A stretch of 64,000 nt of DNA, taken from Cellulomonas fimi (GTDB lineage Bacteria > Actinomycetota > Actinomycetes > Actinomycetales > Cellulomonadaceae). The stretch is taken from NCBI RefSeq assembly GCF_012952065.1, contig NZ_JABCJJ010000012.1, forward strand, positions 1 through 64,000, read 5' to 3'. The position numbers and the translations under genes are program-made. Shown here in pieces: positions 17,075 through 26,473 of this stretch (position 1 is the first letter of the stretch; each line of letters begins with the position of its first letter). The notes under the pieces are model-generated. The model was not told where the DNA came from. It saw only the letters and a list, made by a program, of their open reading frames with translations, and did not search any database.

Positions 17075-17102
17075 TTGCGGCGGGTGCACCGGGCGACATA
17101 AC
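17075..17102 (+). promoter_or_regulatory. Probable padR-ino1 promoter
   Basis: TTGCGG at 17075-17080 and CATAAC at 17097-17102, separated by 16 bp, form a plausible sigma-70-type promoter. The PadR operator begins 4 bp downstream of the -10 element, so a bound repressor would cover the transcription start. The hexamers match the consensus only partly, so the assignment is tentative. Confidence 0.45.
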
Positions 17103-17105
17103 CTC

Positions 17106-17130
17106 CCGATGTATCAACTCGATACATCGG
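17106..17130. promoter_or_regulatory. PadR-type operator, perfect 10-bp inverted repeat
   Basis: CCGATGTATC (17106-17115), spacer AACTC, and GATACATCGG (17121-17130) form a perfect inverted repeat 62 bp upstream of the PadR gene start. The core ATGTATC-N5-GATACAT fits the ATGT/ACAT-flanked palindromes bound by PadR-family dimers. This strongly suggests autoregulation of padR and the coupled inositol-phosphate synthase gene. A protein-DNA binding assay would settle it. Confidence 0.8.
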
Positions 17131-17192
17131 GTGGAGTCCGGCGGCAGATCCGGCTCCGCCGAGACCCATCCGGCAGCGGAGGAGGACCCGTC

Positions 17193-17837
17193 GTGCGCGG
17201 ACGTTCCGACGTGCTGGAGCCAGCGATCCTCGGCCTGCTGACCGAGGCCCCGATGCACGGGTACGAATTGCGCAAGCGGCTCAACCTGGTGCTGGGGTCG
17301 TTCCGGGCGCTGTCCTACGGCTCGCTGTACCCGTGCCTCAAGTCCCTGGTCGCCCGCGGCTGGATCGTCGGGTCCGAGTCGCCCGCGGCGCCCCCGCACG
17401 CCCTCTCGGGCAAGCGGGCCCGGATCGTCTACCAGCTGACGGCCGAGGGCAAGGAGCACTTCCAGCAGATCCTCGCCTCGTCGGGGCCGTCCACCTGGGA
17501 GGACGAGAACTTCGACGTCCGGTTCGCGCTCTTCGCGCAGACCGACGCCGAGACCCGGCTGCGGATCCTCGAGGGTCGTCGCAGCAGGTTGACCGAGCGG
17601 CTGGAGACGATCCGCCAGTCGTACAACCGGACCCGTGAGCGCATGGACGAGTACACGCTCGAGCTCCAGCGCCACGGGCTGGAGCAGGTCGAGCGTGAGG
17701 TCCGCTGGCTCGACGGCCTCATCGACAACGAGCGCAGCCCCCGCCGCGCTCGTCCTCAAGACACCGGTCGTCCGACCGATGCCATCCCCGCCGACGGCGT
17801 CACGCGTCGCGGCTCTGAGTTGAAGGAGCGAGGATGA
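17193..17837 (+). CDS. PadR-family transcriptional regulator
   Basis: This is a 214-residue regulator. The winged-helix PadR domain ([51 protein letters not shown]) covers about residues 5-90. A C-terminal helical dimerisation region (Vir_C-like, [20 protein letters not shown]) follows. I chose the GTG at 17193, preceded by GGAGGA; an operator sits upstream. The stop overlaps the ino1 start (ATGA), matching the mycobacterial pair of a PadR protein (Rv0047c) beside ino1. It probably represses its own operon in response to an unidentified ligand linked to inositol or wall lipid supply. Confidence 0.92.
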   Translation: MRGRSDVLEPAILGLLTEAPMHGYELRKRLNLVLGSFRALSYGSLYPCLKSLVARGWIVGSESPAAPPHALSGKRARIVYQLTAEGKEHFQQILASSGPSTWEDENFDVRFALFAQTDAETRLRILEGRRSRLTERLETIRQSYNRTRERMDEYTLELQRHGLEQVEREVRWLDGLIDNERSPRRARPQDTGRPTDAIPADGVTRRGSELKERG

Positions 17838-18913
17838 CCTCCATCCGCGTCGCCATCGTCGGCGTTGGCAACTGCGCCTCGTCGCTGGTCCAGGGCGTGC
17901 ACTACTACGCGGACGCTGAGCCGAACAGCACCGTGCCGGGCCTCATGCACGTGCAGTTCGGTGAGTACCACGTCTCCAGCCTGGAGTTCGTCGCCGCGTT
18001 CGACGTCGACGCCAAGAAGGTCGGCTTCGACCTGTCCGAGGCGATCGGCGCGAGCGAGAACAACACCATCAAGATCGCGGACGTGCCGCCGACCGGCGTG
18101 CTCGTGCAGCGCGGCCCGACGCTCGACGGCCTGGGCAAGTACTACCTGGAGACGATCGAGGAGTCGGACGCCGAGCCGGTCGACGTCGTCGCCGCGCTCA
18201 AGGAGGCACGCGTCGACGTGCTCGTCTGCTACCTGCCCGTCGGGTCGGAGGCCGCCGCGAAGTTCTACGCGCAGGCCGCGATCGACGCCGGTGTGGCGTT
18301 CGTCAACGCGCTCCCCGTGTTCATCGCGTCCGACCCCGAGTGGGCCGCGAAGTTCGAGGCGGCCGGCGTGCCGATCGTCGGCGACGACATCAAGTCGCAG
18401 GTCGGCGCGACCATCACGCACCGCGTGCTGGCGAAGCTGTTCGAGGACCGCGGCGTCGTGCTGGACCGGACCTACCAGCTCAACGTCGGCGGCAACATGG
18501 ACTTCAAGAACATGCTCGAGCGGGACCGTCTCGAGTCGAAGAAGATCTCGAAGACGCAGGCCGTCACCTCGAACCTCGAGCACGACCTCGGTGCGCGCAA
18601 CGTGCACATCGGCCCGTCGGACTACGTCCAGTGGCTCGACGACCGCAAGTGGGCGTACGTGCGCCTCGAGGGCCGCGCGTTCGGCGAGGTTCCGCTGAGC
18701 CTCGAGTACAAGCTCGAGGTCTGGGACTCCCCCAACTCGGCGGGCATCATCATCGACGCCGTCCGCGCCGCGAAGATCGCGAAGGACCGTGGGGTCGGTG
18801 GCCCGATCCTGTCGGCGTCGACGTACTTCATGAAGTCGCCGCCGGTCCAGATGGAGGACACGGCGGGCCGGGCGCAGCTCGAGGCCTTCATCCGCGGGGA
18901 CGTGGAGCGGTAG
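17834..18913 (+). CDS. ino1: Inositol-3-phosphate synthase
   Basis: This 359-residue enzyme converts glucose-6-phosphate to 1L-myo-inositol-1-phosphate with NAD+, supplying phosphatidylinositol and mycothiol. Visible motifs are the Rossmann start ([17 protein letters not shown]), the catalytic-region signature ([19 protein letters not shown]), [12 protein letters not shown] and a C-terminal [12 protein letters not shown]. The length equals that of actinobacterial Ino1. The ATG overlaps the PadR stop, so translation is coupled, and the operon ends at a strong hairpin at 18933-18971. Confidence 0.97.
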   Translation: MTSIRVAIVGVGNCASSLVQGVHYYADAEPNSTVPGLMHVQFGEYHVSSLEFVAAFDVDAKKVGFDLSEAIGASENNTIKIADVPPTGVLVQRGPTLDGLGKYYLETIEESDAEPVDVVAALKEARVDVLVCYLPVGSEAAAKFYAQAAIDAGVAFVNALPVFIASDPEWAAKFEAAGVPIVGDDIKSQVGATITHRVLAKLFEDRGVVLDRTYQLNVGGNMDFKNMLERDRLESKKISKTQAVTSNLEHDLGARNVHIGPSDYVQWLDDRKWAYVRLEGRAFGEVPLSLEYKLEVWDSPNSAGIIIDAVRAAKIAKDRGVGGPILSASTYFMKSPPVQMEDTAGRAQLEAFIRGDVER

Positions 18914-18932
18914 TCCGTAGTGCAGTGCAGGT

Positions 18933-18971
18933 GAAGGGCCCCGGCGGGCGCGTTCTCCGCCGGGGCCCTTC
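18933..18971 (+). terminator. Rho-independent-like terminator after ino1
   Basis: A perfect 15-bp stem (18933-18947 with 18957-18971) with a 9-nt loop lies 20 bp after the ino1 stop. The GC-rich arms GAAGGGCCCCGGCGG and complement end in CTTC without a T-tract, typical for high-GC actinobacteria. Confidence 0.88.
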
Positions 18972-19023
18972 GCCGTAACGGAACGCAGGACTACCGCGAC
19001 CAAGAGAAGCTCCAGTGGCTGCG

Positions 19024-19232
19024 CGACCTGTCAGACCCACCGCGCCCTCGACCGCGCGCAATGCCTGACACACCGGTAGTCGCTCGACCTGTCAGACCCA
19101 CCGCGCCCCCACGCGCGCGCACCGTCTGACACACGGGTTCTCGCCGCGACCTGTCAGACCCACCGCGCCCTCGACCGCGCGCAATGCCTGACACACCGGT
19201 AGTCGCTCGACCTGTCAGACCCACCGGGCCTC
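19024..19232. repeat. 61-bp intergenic tandem repeat, about 3.4 copies
   Basis: Units start at 19024, 19085, 19147 and 19208. Copies 1 and 3 are identical over 61 bp, copy 2 is diverged with a 1-bp length change, and copy 4 is truncated. Each complete unit begins CGACCTGTCAGACCCACCG and contains TGTCAG near one end and CTGACA near the other, so each can fold into a hairpin. The array fills the gap between convergent ino1 and moaC and ends about 7 bp from the moaC stop. No protein-coding role is supported. Confidence 0.88.
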
Positions 19233-19238
19233 CCCGGC

Positions 19239-19754
19239 TCACCCCTCGCGCCGCCAGGTCCCGCTGCGCCCGCCGGTCTTCTCCTCGACCCTGACCTCCC
19301 GGATGACCGCCGCCCGGTCCACCGCCTTGACCATGTCGACGAGCGTCAGCCCCGCGACCGCGACGCACGTCAACGCCTCCATCTCGACCCCGGTCCGGTC
19401 CGCCGTCCGCACCGTCGCGGCGATCCGCACGCCGTCGTCGACCACCTCGAGGTCGACGACGACCCCGTGGATCGCGATCGGGTGGCAGAGCGGGACCAGG
19501 TCGGGGGTCCGCTTGGCCGCCTGGATCCCGGCGATGCGCGCGACGGCGAGCGCATCCCCCTTCGGCACCCCGCTCCCGCGGAGCAGCGCGACCACCTCGC
19601 GCGTCGTCGCCACGAACCCGCTGGCGGTGGCCGTCCGGACCGTCACCTCCTTGGCGGTCACGTCGACCATCCGCGCGACCCCACGCTCGTCGACGTGCGT
19701 GAGGCGGTCGCGCCCGACGCTCTCCTGACCTTCGCCGGCACCCGCGCTCGTCAT
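19239..19754 (-). CDS. moaC: Cyclic pyranopterin monophosphate synthase MoaC
   Basis: This 171-residue protein carries the MoaC signatures DLVPLCHPI, TGVEMEALTCVAVAGLTLVDM and VKAVDRAAVI. It acts in the first step of molybdenum cofactor synthesis, converting the MoaA product to cyclic pyranopterin monophosphate. The N-terminal 15-20 residues precede the conserved LTHVDERGVARMVDV. The ribosome binding site is weak. It stands alone here, without other moa genes in the window. Confidence 0.96.
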   Translation of the reverse strand: MTSAGAGEGQESVGRDRLTHVDERGVARMVDVTAKEVTVRTATASGFVATTREVVALLRGSGVPKGDALAVARIAGIQAAKRTPDLVPLCHPIAIHGVVVDLEVVDDGVRIAATVRTADRTGVEMEALTCVAVAGLTLVDMVKAVDRAAVIREVRVEEKTGGRSGTWRREG

Positions 19755-19915
19755 GGCGCGACCCTAGCTCCACCACGACGACCCGCCCCCAGGACGTCGC
19801 GGCGCGACTCGGCTCACACGCGCCTGTCCCGCCGGACCGGGCTCACCACGCGCTCCGCGTAGCCTGACCGGGTGCTGGCCGACCCCGAACTCCACGATCA
19901 GCGGCCGGTGACGCC

Positions 19916-21211
19916 GTGCAGGTGATCGCCGACCTCCGGGCGTTGCTCCGTCTCCCCGACTTCCGCAAGCTGTTCGCGGTCCGCCTCGTGAGCCAGACCG
20001 GTGACGGCCTGTTCCAGGTCGGCCTCGCGACCCTGTTCTTCTTCTCCCCCGAGAGCGCGAGCACCGCGACCGGCGTCGCCACCGCCTTCGCGGTGCTGCT
20101 GCTCCCCTTCACGATCGTCGGTCCCTGGGCCGGCGTGCTCCTCGACCGCTGGCGGCGTCGCCAGGTGCTGCTCTACGGCAACGTCGTCCGGGTCACGATC
20201 ACGCTCGTCATCGCGGGGCTCCTGGTGACGACCGGGGTCGGTCCCGCCGTGTACGTGCTCGCGCTGGTGAACCTCTCCGTCAACCGCTTCCTGCTCTCGG
20301 CGCTCTCGGCGTCGCTGCCGCGCGTCGTCGACGGCCCGCTCCTGCTGACCGCCAACTCCGTGACGCCGACCCTCGGAGCGGCCGCGGCCGGCGTCGGCGG
20401 CGCCCTCGGGTTCGCGCTCGGCCTGCTGCTCGAGCCCGGCCGCGCGAAGGACGCCGTCGCGCTCACCGCCGCCGCGCTGGTGTTCGGAGCGGCCGCTGCG
20501 CTCGCGCTCCGCGTGGGCAAGGACCTCCTCGGACCCGAGGCCCGGGCCGACGCCGCCACGCTCGTCCGCGAGCTCCGTGCCCTGGGCCGTGGCCTGGTCG
20601 ACGGCGCACGCCACCTCCGCGAGCGCGGCACCCCTGCCCGCGCCCTCACCGTGATGGCCACGCACCGGTTCCTGTACGGGATGGTGTTCATCGCGAGCAT
20701 CCTCATCTCGCGGAACCTGCTCGAGGACCCGGCCGACGCGTCGGCCGGTCTCGCGACGTTCGGCGCAGTGCTCGCGGCGTCCGCGGTGGGGTTCGCGCTC
20801 GCCGTCGTGCTGACGCCCGTGCTGAGCCCGCGCACCGGCCCGCACCGCTGGATCGTCGTGTGCCTGCTGCTCGCGGCGGCGAGCCAGCTGCTGCTCACGC
20901 TGACGATCACGCGCTGGGCGCTCCTCGCGGGAGCGGTCGTGCTGGGCCTCGCGGCGCAGGGGGCGAAGATCGCGGTCGACACGATCGTGCAGCGGGACAC
21001 CGACGACGCCTATCGCGGGCGTGCGTTCGCGCTCTACGACGTGCTGTACAACGCGGCGTTCGTCGGTGCGGCGGCGCTCGCCGCGCTCGTCCTTCCCGAC
21101 TCGGGGTACTCGCCGCTGGTGTTCGGCGGTCTCGGTGCCGCCTACCTCGTGGCCGCGCTCGTGTACCGGGCGAGGTCCGCCCGCGCGTCACCGGTCACGA
21201 CGGCGGCCTGA
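19916..21211 (+). CDS. MFS transporter
   Basis: This 431-residue membrane protein has about 11-12 hydrophobic segments. The N-terminal FRKLFAVRLVSQTGDGLFQVG and the loop GVLLDRWRRRQVL are typical of MFS_1/MFS_3 exporters. The second half has RFLYGMVFIASILIS and a conserved GRAFALYDVLYNAAF. The start GTG at 19916 is the first in-frame start before the conserved region; a good Shine-Dalgarno is not visible. The substrate is unknown. The 3' end overlaps the convergent glycosylase gene by 17 bp. Confidence 0.88.
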   Translation: MQVIADLRALLRLPDFRKLFAVRLVSQTGDGLFQVGLATLFFFSPESASTATGVATAFAVLLLPFTIVGPWAGVLLDRWRRRQVLLYGNVVRVTITLVIAGLLVTTGVGPAVYVLALVNLSVNRFLLSALSASLPRVVDGPLLLTANSVTPTLGAAAAGVGGALGFALGLLLEPGRAKDAVALTAAALVFGAAAALALRVGKDLLGPEARADAATLVRELRALGRGLVDGARHLRERGTPARALTVMATHRFLYGMVFIASILISRNLLEDPADASAGLATFGAVLAASAVGFALAVVLTPVLSPRTGPHRWIVVCLLLAAASQLLLTLTITRWALLAGAVVLGLAAQGAKIAVDTIVQRDTDDAYRGRAFALYDVLYNAAFVGAAALAALVLPDSGYSPLVFGGLGAAYLVAALVYRARSARASPVTTAA

Positions 21212-21788
21212 CGCCGCCGGTCTCCCCCGGCGCCGCACCGGTGGCGGAGGCCGCCACGACCTCCCAGTCGGCGACCGGCCCGGGCACGACGACGAACAAC
21301 GGCCCGGCCTCGGGCACCGTCACCTCCTGCCAGCGCGCGAGCACGTCGGGGCTGCGCAGCGCGAGCTTCGCGCGCAGGTGGGCCCACTCGTAGGCGAGCT
21401 GCCCCGTCGTGACCTCGAGGTGCAGCTCCGGGTCGAGCGGCCCCTCGATCTTGGCCGCGTCGAAGGTGTACCCCCGCGCCGTCGCCTCGGCGAGCACCGC
21501 ATGCAGGTACGCCCAGACGGCCGGCCCGGCGACGTCGTCGGGCACGACGTCGAGGACCTCACCCCGGGTGGTGGCGGGGGTGGTTGCGGAGGCGGCGACG
21601 CCGACCGGGTCTCCGTCCGCCCGTGGCGCGCGCGGCACGCCCGCGGCCCGGAACCGCTGCAGCTGCGGGTGGTTGCGATAGCCCTTCGTCCCGCCGGCGA
21701 GCACCTTCTGCGCGAGCAGGCCCTCACGCCAGCTCGCCGTGAGGCCCTGCCGGTCGAGGTACCGCGGATGCACCGACCAGAGCCTCAT
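21195..21788 (-). CDS. Pyrimidine dimer DNA glycosylase/endonuclease V-like protein
   Basis: This is a 197-residue protein whose N-terminus, MRLWSVHPRYLDRQGLTASW, matches the Pyr_excise family (T4 endonuclease V relatives). WREGLLAQKVLAGGTKGYRNHPQLQRF continues the conserved fold. Such proteins cleave the glycosyl bond at UV-induced cyclobutane dimers. The ATG at 21788 overlaps the stop of the CCA-adding enzyme (ATGA), so the two genes are coupled. The C-terminal 60 residues are less conserved. UV-repair activity is inferred from family only. Confidence 0.82.
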   Translation of the reverse strand: MRLWSVHPRYLDRQGLTASWREGLLAQKVLAGGTKGYRNHPQLQRFRAAGVPRAPRADGDPVGVAASATTPATTRGEVLDVVPDDVAGPAVWAYLHAVLAEATARGYTFDAAKIEGPLDPELHLEVTTGQLAYEWAHLRAKLALRSPDVLARWQEVTVPEAGPLFVVVPGPVADWEVVAASATGAAPGETGGVRPPS

Positions 21789-23251
21789 CGGGCCGACCAC
21801 CACTCCAGGAGCGCGGCGCGCGCCTCCTCCTCGGCGAGCGGGCCGCGGTCCAGGCGCAGCTCGAGCAGGTGACGGTACGCCTGCCCCACCACCGGGCCTG
21901 GCGGGATGTCGAGGATCTCCATGATCTGCGCGCCGTCGAGGTCCGGCCGGATCGCCGCGAGCTCCTCCTTCTCGCGCAGCTCGGCGATCCGGGTCTCGAG
22001 GTCGTCGTACGCGGCGGAGAGCCGCCCGGCCTTGCGGCGGTTGCGTGTCGTCGAGTCCGAGCGCGTGAGGCGGTGGAGCCGCTCGAGCAGCGGGCCGGCG
22101 TCGGTCACGTAACGACGCACCGCCGAGTCGGTCCAGCTGCCCTCGCCGTACCCGTGGAACCGCAGGTGCAGCTCCGTGAGGCGCGCGACCGCCTGCACCG
22201 TCTCCTTGTCGAACCGCAGCGCCCTGAGCCGGCGCGCGACCAGCTTGGCCCCGACCACCTCGTGGTGGTGGAAGCTCACGCCGCCGCCCGGCTCGAAGCG
22301 GCGGGTCGCCGGCTTGCCCACGTCGTGCAGCAGCGCGGCGAGCCGCAGCCACAGGTCGGGAGCGGGCACCGGCCCGTCGGGCCCGGTCTCGAGCGCGATC
22401 GCCTGCTCGAGCACGGTGAGCGAGTGCTGGTAGACGTCCTTGTGCCGGTGGTGCTCGTCGACCTCGAGCCGCAGCGCGGGCAGCTCGGGGAGCACGTGAT
22501 CCGCGAGCCCTGTCTCGACCAGCACCTCGAGCCCGCGGCGAGGGCGGTCGGAGAGGAGCAGCTTGCTGAGCTCGTCGCGCACCCGCTCGGCCGAGACGAT
22601 CGTGATGCGCTCGTTCATCTCCGTGATCGCGGCCCGCACCTCGGCGTCGACGTCGAACCCCAGCTGCGACGCGAACCGGGCGGCCCGCATCATGCGCAGC
22701 GGGTCGTCGTCGAACGACTGGCGCGCCGTGACCGGAGTGCGGAGCGTCCGCCGCGCGAGGTCGGCGAGGCCGCCGAACGGGTCGACGAACGCGAGCTCCG
22801 GCAGCCTGACGGCCATGGCGTTGACGGTGAAGTCGCGCCGCGAGAGGTCCCCCTCGAGGGTCTCCCCGAACACGACCTCGGGCTTGCGCGACGACGCCTC
22901 GTACGCGTCGGTCCGGTACGTGGTCACCTCCACGACGACCTGCGCCCCGCCCCGCCGACGCGACGCACCGATCGTGCCGAACGCCTTGCCGATGTCCCAG
23001 TGGGTGTCCCCCCACCGGGCCAGGATCGCCTGGGTCTGGTCCGGCGTCGCGGAGGTCGCGAAGTCCAGGTCGGCGCTGACGCGGCCGAGGAACGCGTCAC
23101 GCACCGGTCCGCCGACGAGCGCGAGCTCGTGCCCGGCGCGCGCGAATGCCTCACCGAGCTCGCGCGCCGCGGGGGTCAGCTCCGCGAGGACGCCGATCGC
23201 CCGGCGCTGCAGCGCGACGAGCGTCGGCGCTCCGGGCTCGGGCGTGTTCAT
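21785..23251 (-). CDS. cca: CCA tRNA nucleotidyltransferase (CCA-adding enzyme/poly(A) polymerase family)
   Basis: This 488-residue protein has the class II nucleotidyltransferase signature GGPVRD (residues 47-52) and catalytic DLD (61-63). The RRDFTVNAMAV motif, RNA-binding region DDPLRMMRAARFASQLGF and an HD domain (LAALLHDVGKPATRRFE) follow. It adds or repairs the 3' CCA of tRNAs, and tRNA-Ala at 54685-54757 lacks an encoded CCA. I chose the ATG at 23251, just before the conserved region. In mycobacteria the orthologue (pcnA) is divergent from mutT4-Rv3909-mviN, exactly as here. Confidence 0.95.
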   Translation of the reverse strand: MNTPEPGAPTLVALQRRAIGVLAELTPAARELGEAFARAGHELALVGGPVRDAFLGRVSADLDFATSATPDQTQAILARWGDTHWDIGKAFGTIGASRRRGGAQVVVEVTTYRTDAYEASSRKPEVVFGETLEGDLSRRDFTVNAMAVRLPELAFVDPFGGLADLARRTLRTPVTARQSFDDDPLRMMRAARFASQLGFDVDAEVRAAITEMNERITIVSAERVRDELSKLLLSDRPRRGLEVLVETGLADHVLPELPALRLEVDEHHRHKDVYQHSLTVLEQAIALETGPDGPVPAPDLWLRLAALLHDVGKPATRRFEPGGGVSFHHHEVVGAKLVARRLRALRFDKETVQAVARLTELHLRFHGYGEGSWTDSAVRRYVTDAGPLLERLHRLTRSDSTTRNRRKAGRLSAAYDDLETRIAELREKEELAAIRPDLDGAQIMEILDIPPGPVVGQAYRHLLELRLDRGPLAEEEARAALLEWWSAR

Positions 23252-23390
23252 GGGGTCAGGCACGACGTCCAAGCGTGCCAGATGCGGGTCGCGGGTGGAG
23301 CGTCGAACCCGTGACGGGCTGTCCACACGGTGACCACGCGGTGTCCGGCGGGGGACGAAGGGCAGGTGAGCGTGTCGTTACAGTGGCCGC

Positions 23391-23939
23391 ATGCCCAGCG
23401 CTGCGCCACACCCACGCCTCCCCGGCGTGCCCGCGCCGCCCGGGGGGCACGCGCTCAGGATCGACCCCTCGGCGGCGCGCGGCGTCGCACCCGCGCTCCC
23501 CGTGGTGGACGAGACATCGGCCGGCGGGCTGGTCGTCGCCGTGATCGACGGCGTGCACCACGCCGCCGTCATCGCGCGCCGCAACCGGGCCGGCAGGCTC
23601 GAGTGGTGCCTGCCGAAGGGACACCTCGAGGGCGACGAGACGCCCGAGCAGGCGGCCGTGCGCGAGATCGCCGAGGAGACCGGGATCCACGGGGAGGTCG
23701 TCCGGGCCATCGGCACCATCGACTACTGGTTCACGGGTGACGACCGCCGGGTGCACAAGGTCGTCCACCACTTCCTCCTCGACGCCCTCGGCGGCACGCT
23801 GACCGTCGAGGGTGACCCGGACGGTGAGGCGGAGGACGCCGAGTGGGTGCCGCTGAGCGAGCTGACGAACCGGCTCGCCTACCCCAACGAACGACGGCTC
23901 GCCGTGGCGGCACACGTGGTGCTCGTCCGCGAGGCATGA
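23391..23939 (+). CDS. Nudix hydrolase (MutT4-like)
   Basis: This 182-residue protein has a perfect Nudix box: G77-x5-E83-x7-R91-E92-I93-A94-E95-E96-T97-G98-I99. The context [12 protein letters not shown] is typical. About 40 N-terminal residues are Pro/Ala-rich. Position and orientation match mycobacterial mutT4, directly before the DUF6049 and MurJ genes. It hydrolyses a nucleoside diphosphate linked to another moiety, but the substrate cannot be read from sequence. The stop overlaps the next start (ATGA). Confidence 0.9.
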   Translation: MPSAAPHPRLPGVPAPPGGHALRIDPSAARGVAPALPVVDETSAGGLVVAVIDGVHHAAVIARRNRAGRLEWCLPKGHLEGDETPEQAAVREIAEETGIHGEVVRAIGTIDYWFTGDDRRVHKVVHHFLLDALGGTLTVEGDPDGEAEDAEWVPLSELTNRLAYPNERRLAVAAHVVLVREA

Positions 23940-26473
23940 GCGCCCGCGCGACCCGGACCGCCGTCGGCCCCGTTCTCCGGGACGCCCTGCCGGCCCGCCC
24001 GCTGCGCACGACCCGTGCTCGAGCGGGCCGGCTGGCTCGAGCGGGCCGGCTGGCTCGAGCGGGCCGGCTGGCTCGAGCGGGCCGCCTCGTCGTCGCGCTC
24101 CTCGCCCTGGCCCTGCTCGGCGGGGCACCGGCCGCGAGCGCCGCGAGCAGCCCGAGCCCCACGTCCAGTCCCAGCCAGACGCCCAGCCCCAGCGCCTCGG
24201 GCACCGCCGGATCGGCCGACGACGGCGCGGCCGCGTCCCCGCGTGCGAAGGTCGAGGTCACGGCCGTCACGCCGCAGGTGCTGCGCCCCGACGACGAGCT
24301 CGTCGTCCGCGCGACCCTCCGCAACACGGGCGAGCGCGACCTCGCCGAGCCCCGCGCCGTACTCAGGATCAGCCGGTTCCTCCTCTCGACCCGCAGCACC
24401 CTCGACCAGTGGGCTGACGCCGACACCGACGCCGCTGCCGGCACGTCGGTCGGTCAGCCCGTCGCACTCCCCGGACCGCTCGTCCCGGGAGCGGAGGCCG
24501 AGGTCGAGCTGCGCGTCCCGGCGTCCGCACTCCGCCTCTCGGGGGCGGCCGAGGCGTGGGGCCCGCGCGGAATCTCGGTCGAGCTGACCGATGCCGGGCG
24601 CCGCCAGGGCCTCGACCGGACCTTCGTGCTCTGGCTCCCGACGGAGCAGGTCACCTCGACGCGCGTGAGCGTCGCCGTGCCCTTCACCGGGTCGACGGTC
24701 GGTCCCGCACAGGCGGCCGCCGCGAGCGCCGGCGTCCTCGCGGCCGGCGCGACAGGGACGCCGTCGGCGGGCGGGACCGACGGTGCGCAGGGGGCCCCGG
24801 ACGGGAACACGACCGGTGACACGACCGGTGACACGGCACAGGCCACACCGGGGGGCGACGGCTCGGTCGGCCCCGGCGGCACCCCCGCGACCGACCGAGC
24901 CGTCACCGCACTCTCCCCGGGCACCGTCGACCGGCTCGACCGCCTCGTGCGGGCCACGGGCGACCGTCCCGAGGTCGCCTGGGTCGTCGACCCGGCGGTC
25001 CTCGCAGCCCTCGCAGGGGCCACGCAGCCGGGCACCGGCACGGGCACCCCCGGCGGCGCGGAGCCGACGCAGCCGCCCGAGGACACGGACACCGCGCGGG
25101 AGCAGCCCGTCGACGTCGCGCGCGCCCGCGCGCTCGCCCTGGGCCTGTCGATCGCCGCACCCGGGCGGGACGTGTTCGCGCTCCCGTACCTCGACCCGGA
25201 CCTCGCCGCCCTCGCGCACGCCGAGGCGCTCGACGTGACGGCGACCGCGACGACCCTGGCGGCGACGACCCCGATGCCGCTGCTGGGCACCACGCCACGC
25301 ACCGACCTCGCGTGGCCGGCCGACCCGGTGCCCGACAAGGCCACGGTGGCGCTCGGCGCCCTGGTGGGCCGCGGCGTCGTCGTCGTGGGCGGCGACGGGC
25401 TCGCGCCGCAGGACCTGAGCTACACGCCGACCGGCCGCGCGACCGTCCCGACCACGGCGGGTCCGGTCGCCGCCCTCGTCGCCGAGCCGACCCTGACGGG
25501 CCTGCTCGTCGATCCCGTCGCCGCGACCCCGGCGACGGCGGCGCAGCGGATGCTCGCGGAGACCGCGGTCGTGACCAAGGAGCGGCCCAACGACACCCGG
25601 CACGTGCTGCTCGCGCCCGGGCGCGGCTGGGACCCCGACGTGGCCTTCGCCCGCGCGCAGCTCGAGGCCCTGGCGAACGCGCCGTGGGTCGCGATGACGC
25701 CCGTGTCGACGCTGATCGGGTCGGTCGACCCGGGGGTGGACCGCACCTCGCTGCCCGCCCGGTCGGTCGACGAGCGCGAGCTCGCGCCCGGTGCGATCAC
25801 GGACCTGCGGACCGCCCGCGCCCGGCTCGCGAGCCTCTCCTCCGCGGTCCCAGACCCTGCGGCCCTGATCGGCGACGCGGACGTCCGGGTGCTCAGCCCG
25901 CTCGCGGTGGCGTGGCGGAGCGAGCCGGCCGGGCGGGCGGACGTCGTCCGCGAGGTGGTCGACGCGCTCGGCTCCCGGCAGGGTGCGGTCTCGGTGCTGC
26001 CCGGCAGCCAGCTCAACGTGATCAGCGAGCAGGGCACGTTCCCGATCGGCCTGCGCAACGACCTCGACCAGGACGTCACCGTGCAGGTGGCGCTTGCGCC
26101 CGAGAGCCGGCTCCTCGTCGTCGACGGCACCCGGACCGTGACGGTACCGGCGGAGTCCGAGATCCAGGCGCGGATCCCGTACGAGGCGATCGGGAGCGCG
26201 GACGTGCGGGTCGAGGTGACGCTGCTGGCGCCCGACGGCGCGCCGCTCACCGCGCCGTCGGCGTTCACCGTGCGGGTGAACGCCGACTGGGAGAACGTCG
26301 GGACGGCCGTGCTCGCCGGCCTGCTCGGCGTGCTGCTCGTGATCGGGATCATCCGCACGATCAGGCGCGGGCAGACGGCACGGCGCGGTGCCAGCGCGGA
26401 GGAGCTCGCCGAGCTGGCCGAAGCGCCCGAGGACGCGGCGCCCCACGAACGAGCACCGGAGGAGACGCGATGA
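23936..26473 (+). CDS. DUF6049 family membrane protein
   Basis: This 845-residue protein has an N-terminal signal or anchor ([19 protein letters not shown]), a Ser/Pro-rich linker, a large extracytoplasmic region and one C-terminal membrane segment ([16 protein letters not shown]) with a basic cytoplasmic tail. It corresponds by position to Rv3909 of mycobacteria, between the Nudix gene and murJ. The leader holds an 18-bp tandem repeat encoding RAGRLA. The start ATG 23936 overlaps the Nudix stop, and its own stop overlaps murJ. The role is unknown; co-translation with MurJ suggests a function in lipid II flipping or wall assembly. Confidence 0.85.
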   Translation: MSARATRTAVGPVLRDALPARPLRTTRARAGRLARAGRLARAGRLARAGRLVVALLALALLGGAPAASAASSPSPTSSPSQTPSPSASGTAGSADDGAAASPRAKVEVTAVTPQVLRPDDELVVRATLRNTGERDLAEPRAVLRISRFLLSTRSTLDQWADADTDAAAGTSVGQPVALPGPLVPGAEAEVELRVPASALRLSGAAEAWGPRGISVELTDAGRRQGLDRTFVLWLPTEQVTSTRVSVAVPFTGSTVGPAQAAAASAGVLAAGATGTPSAGGTDGAQGAPDGNTTGDTTGDTAQATPGGDGSVGPGGTPATDRAVTALSPGTVDRLDRLVRATGDRPEVAWVVDPAVLAALAGATQPGTGTGTPGGAEPTQPPEDTDTAREQPVDVARARALALGLSIAAPGRDVFALPYLDPDLAALAHAEALDVTATATTLAATTPMPLLGTTPRTDLAWPADPVPDKATVALGALVGRGVVVVGGDGLAPQDLSYTPTGRATVPTTAGPVAALVAEPTLTGLLVDPVAATPATAAQRMLAETAVVTKERPNDTRHVLLAPGRGWDPDVAFARAQLEALANAPWVAMTPVSTLIGSVDPGVDRTSLPARSVDERELAPGAITDLRTARARLASLSSAVPDPAALIGDADVRVLSPLAVAWRSEPAGRADVVREVVDALGSRQGAVSVLPGSQLNVISEQGTFPIGLRNDLDQDVTVQVALAPESRLLVVDGTRTVTVPAESEIQARIPYEAIGSADVRVEVTLLAPDGAPLTAPSAFTVRVNADWENVGTAVLAGLLGVLLVIGIIRTIRRGQTARRGASAEELAELAEAPEDAAPHERAPEETR
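24017..24088 (+). repeat. 18-bp tandem repeat in the DUF6049 leader, 4 copies
   Basis: Three perfect 18-bp copies of GCTCGAGCGGGCCGGCTG (24017-24034, 24035-24052, 24053-24070) and a fourth imperfect copy (24071-24088) encode RAGRLA repeats immediately before the hydrophobic signal segment. The array adds positive charge to the n-region of the signal. It is in frame, so copy changes would only lengthen the leader. Confidence 0.92.

Noticed and set aside
19024-19232. The 61-bp repeat array as a CRISPR
   Set aside because: There are no unique spacers between short repeats; units are contiguous and 61-62 bp long, and no cas genes are nearby.
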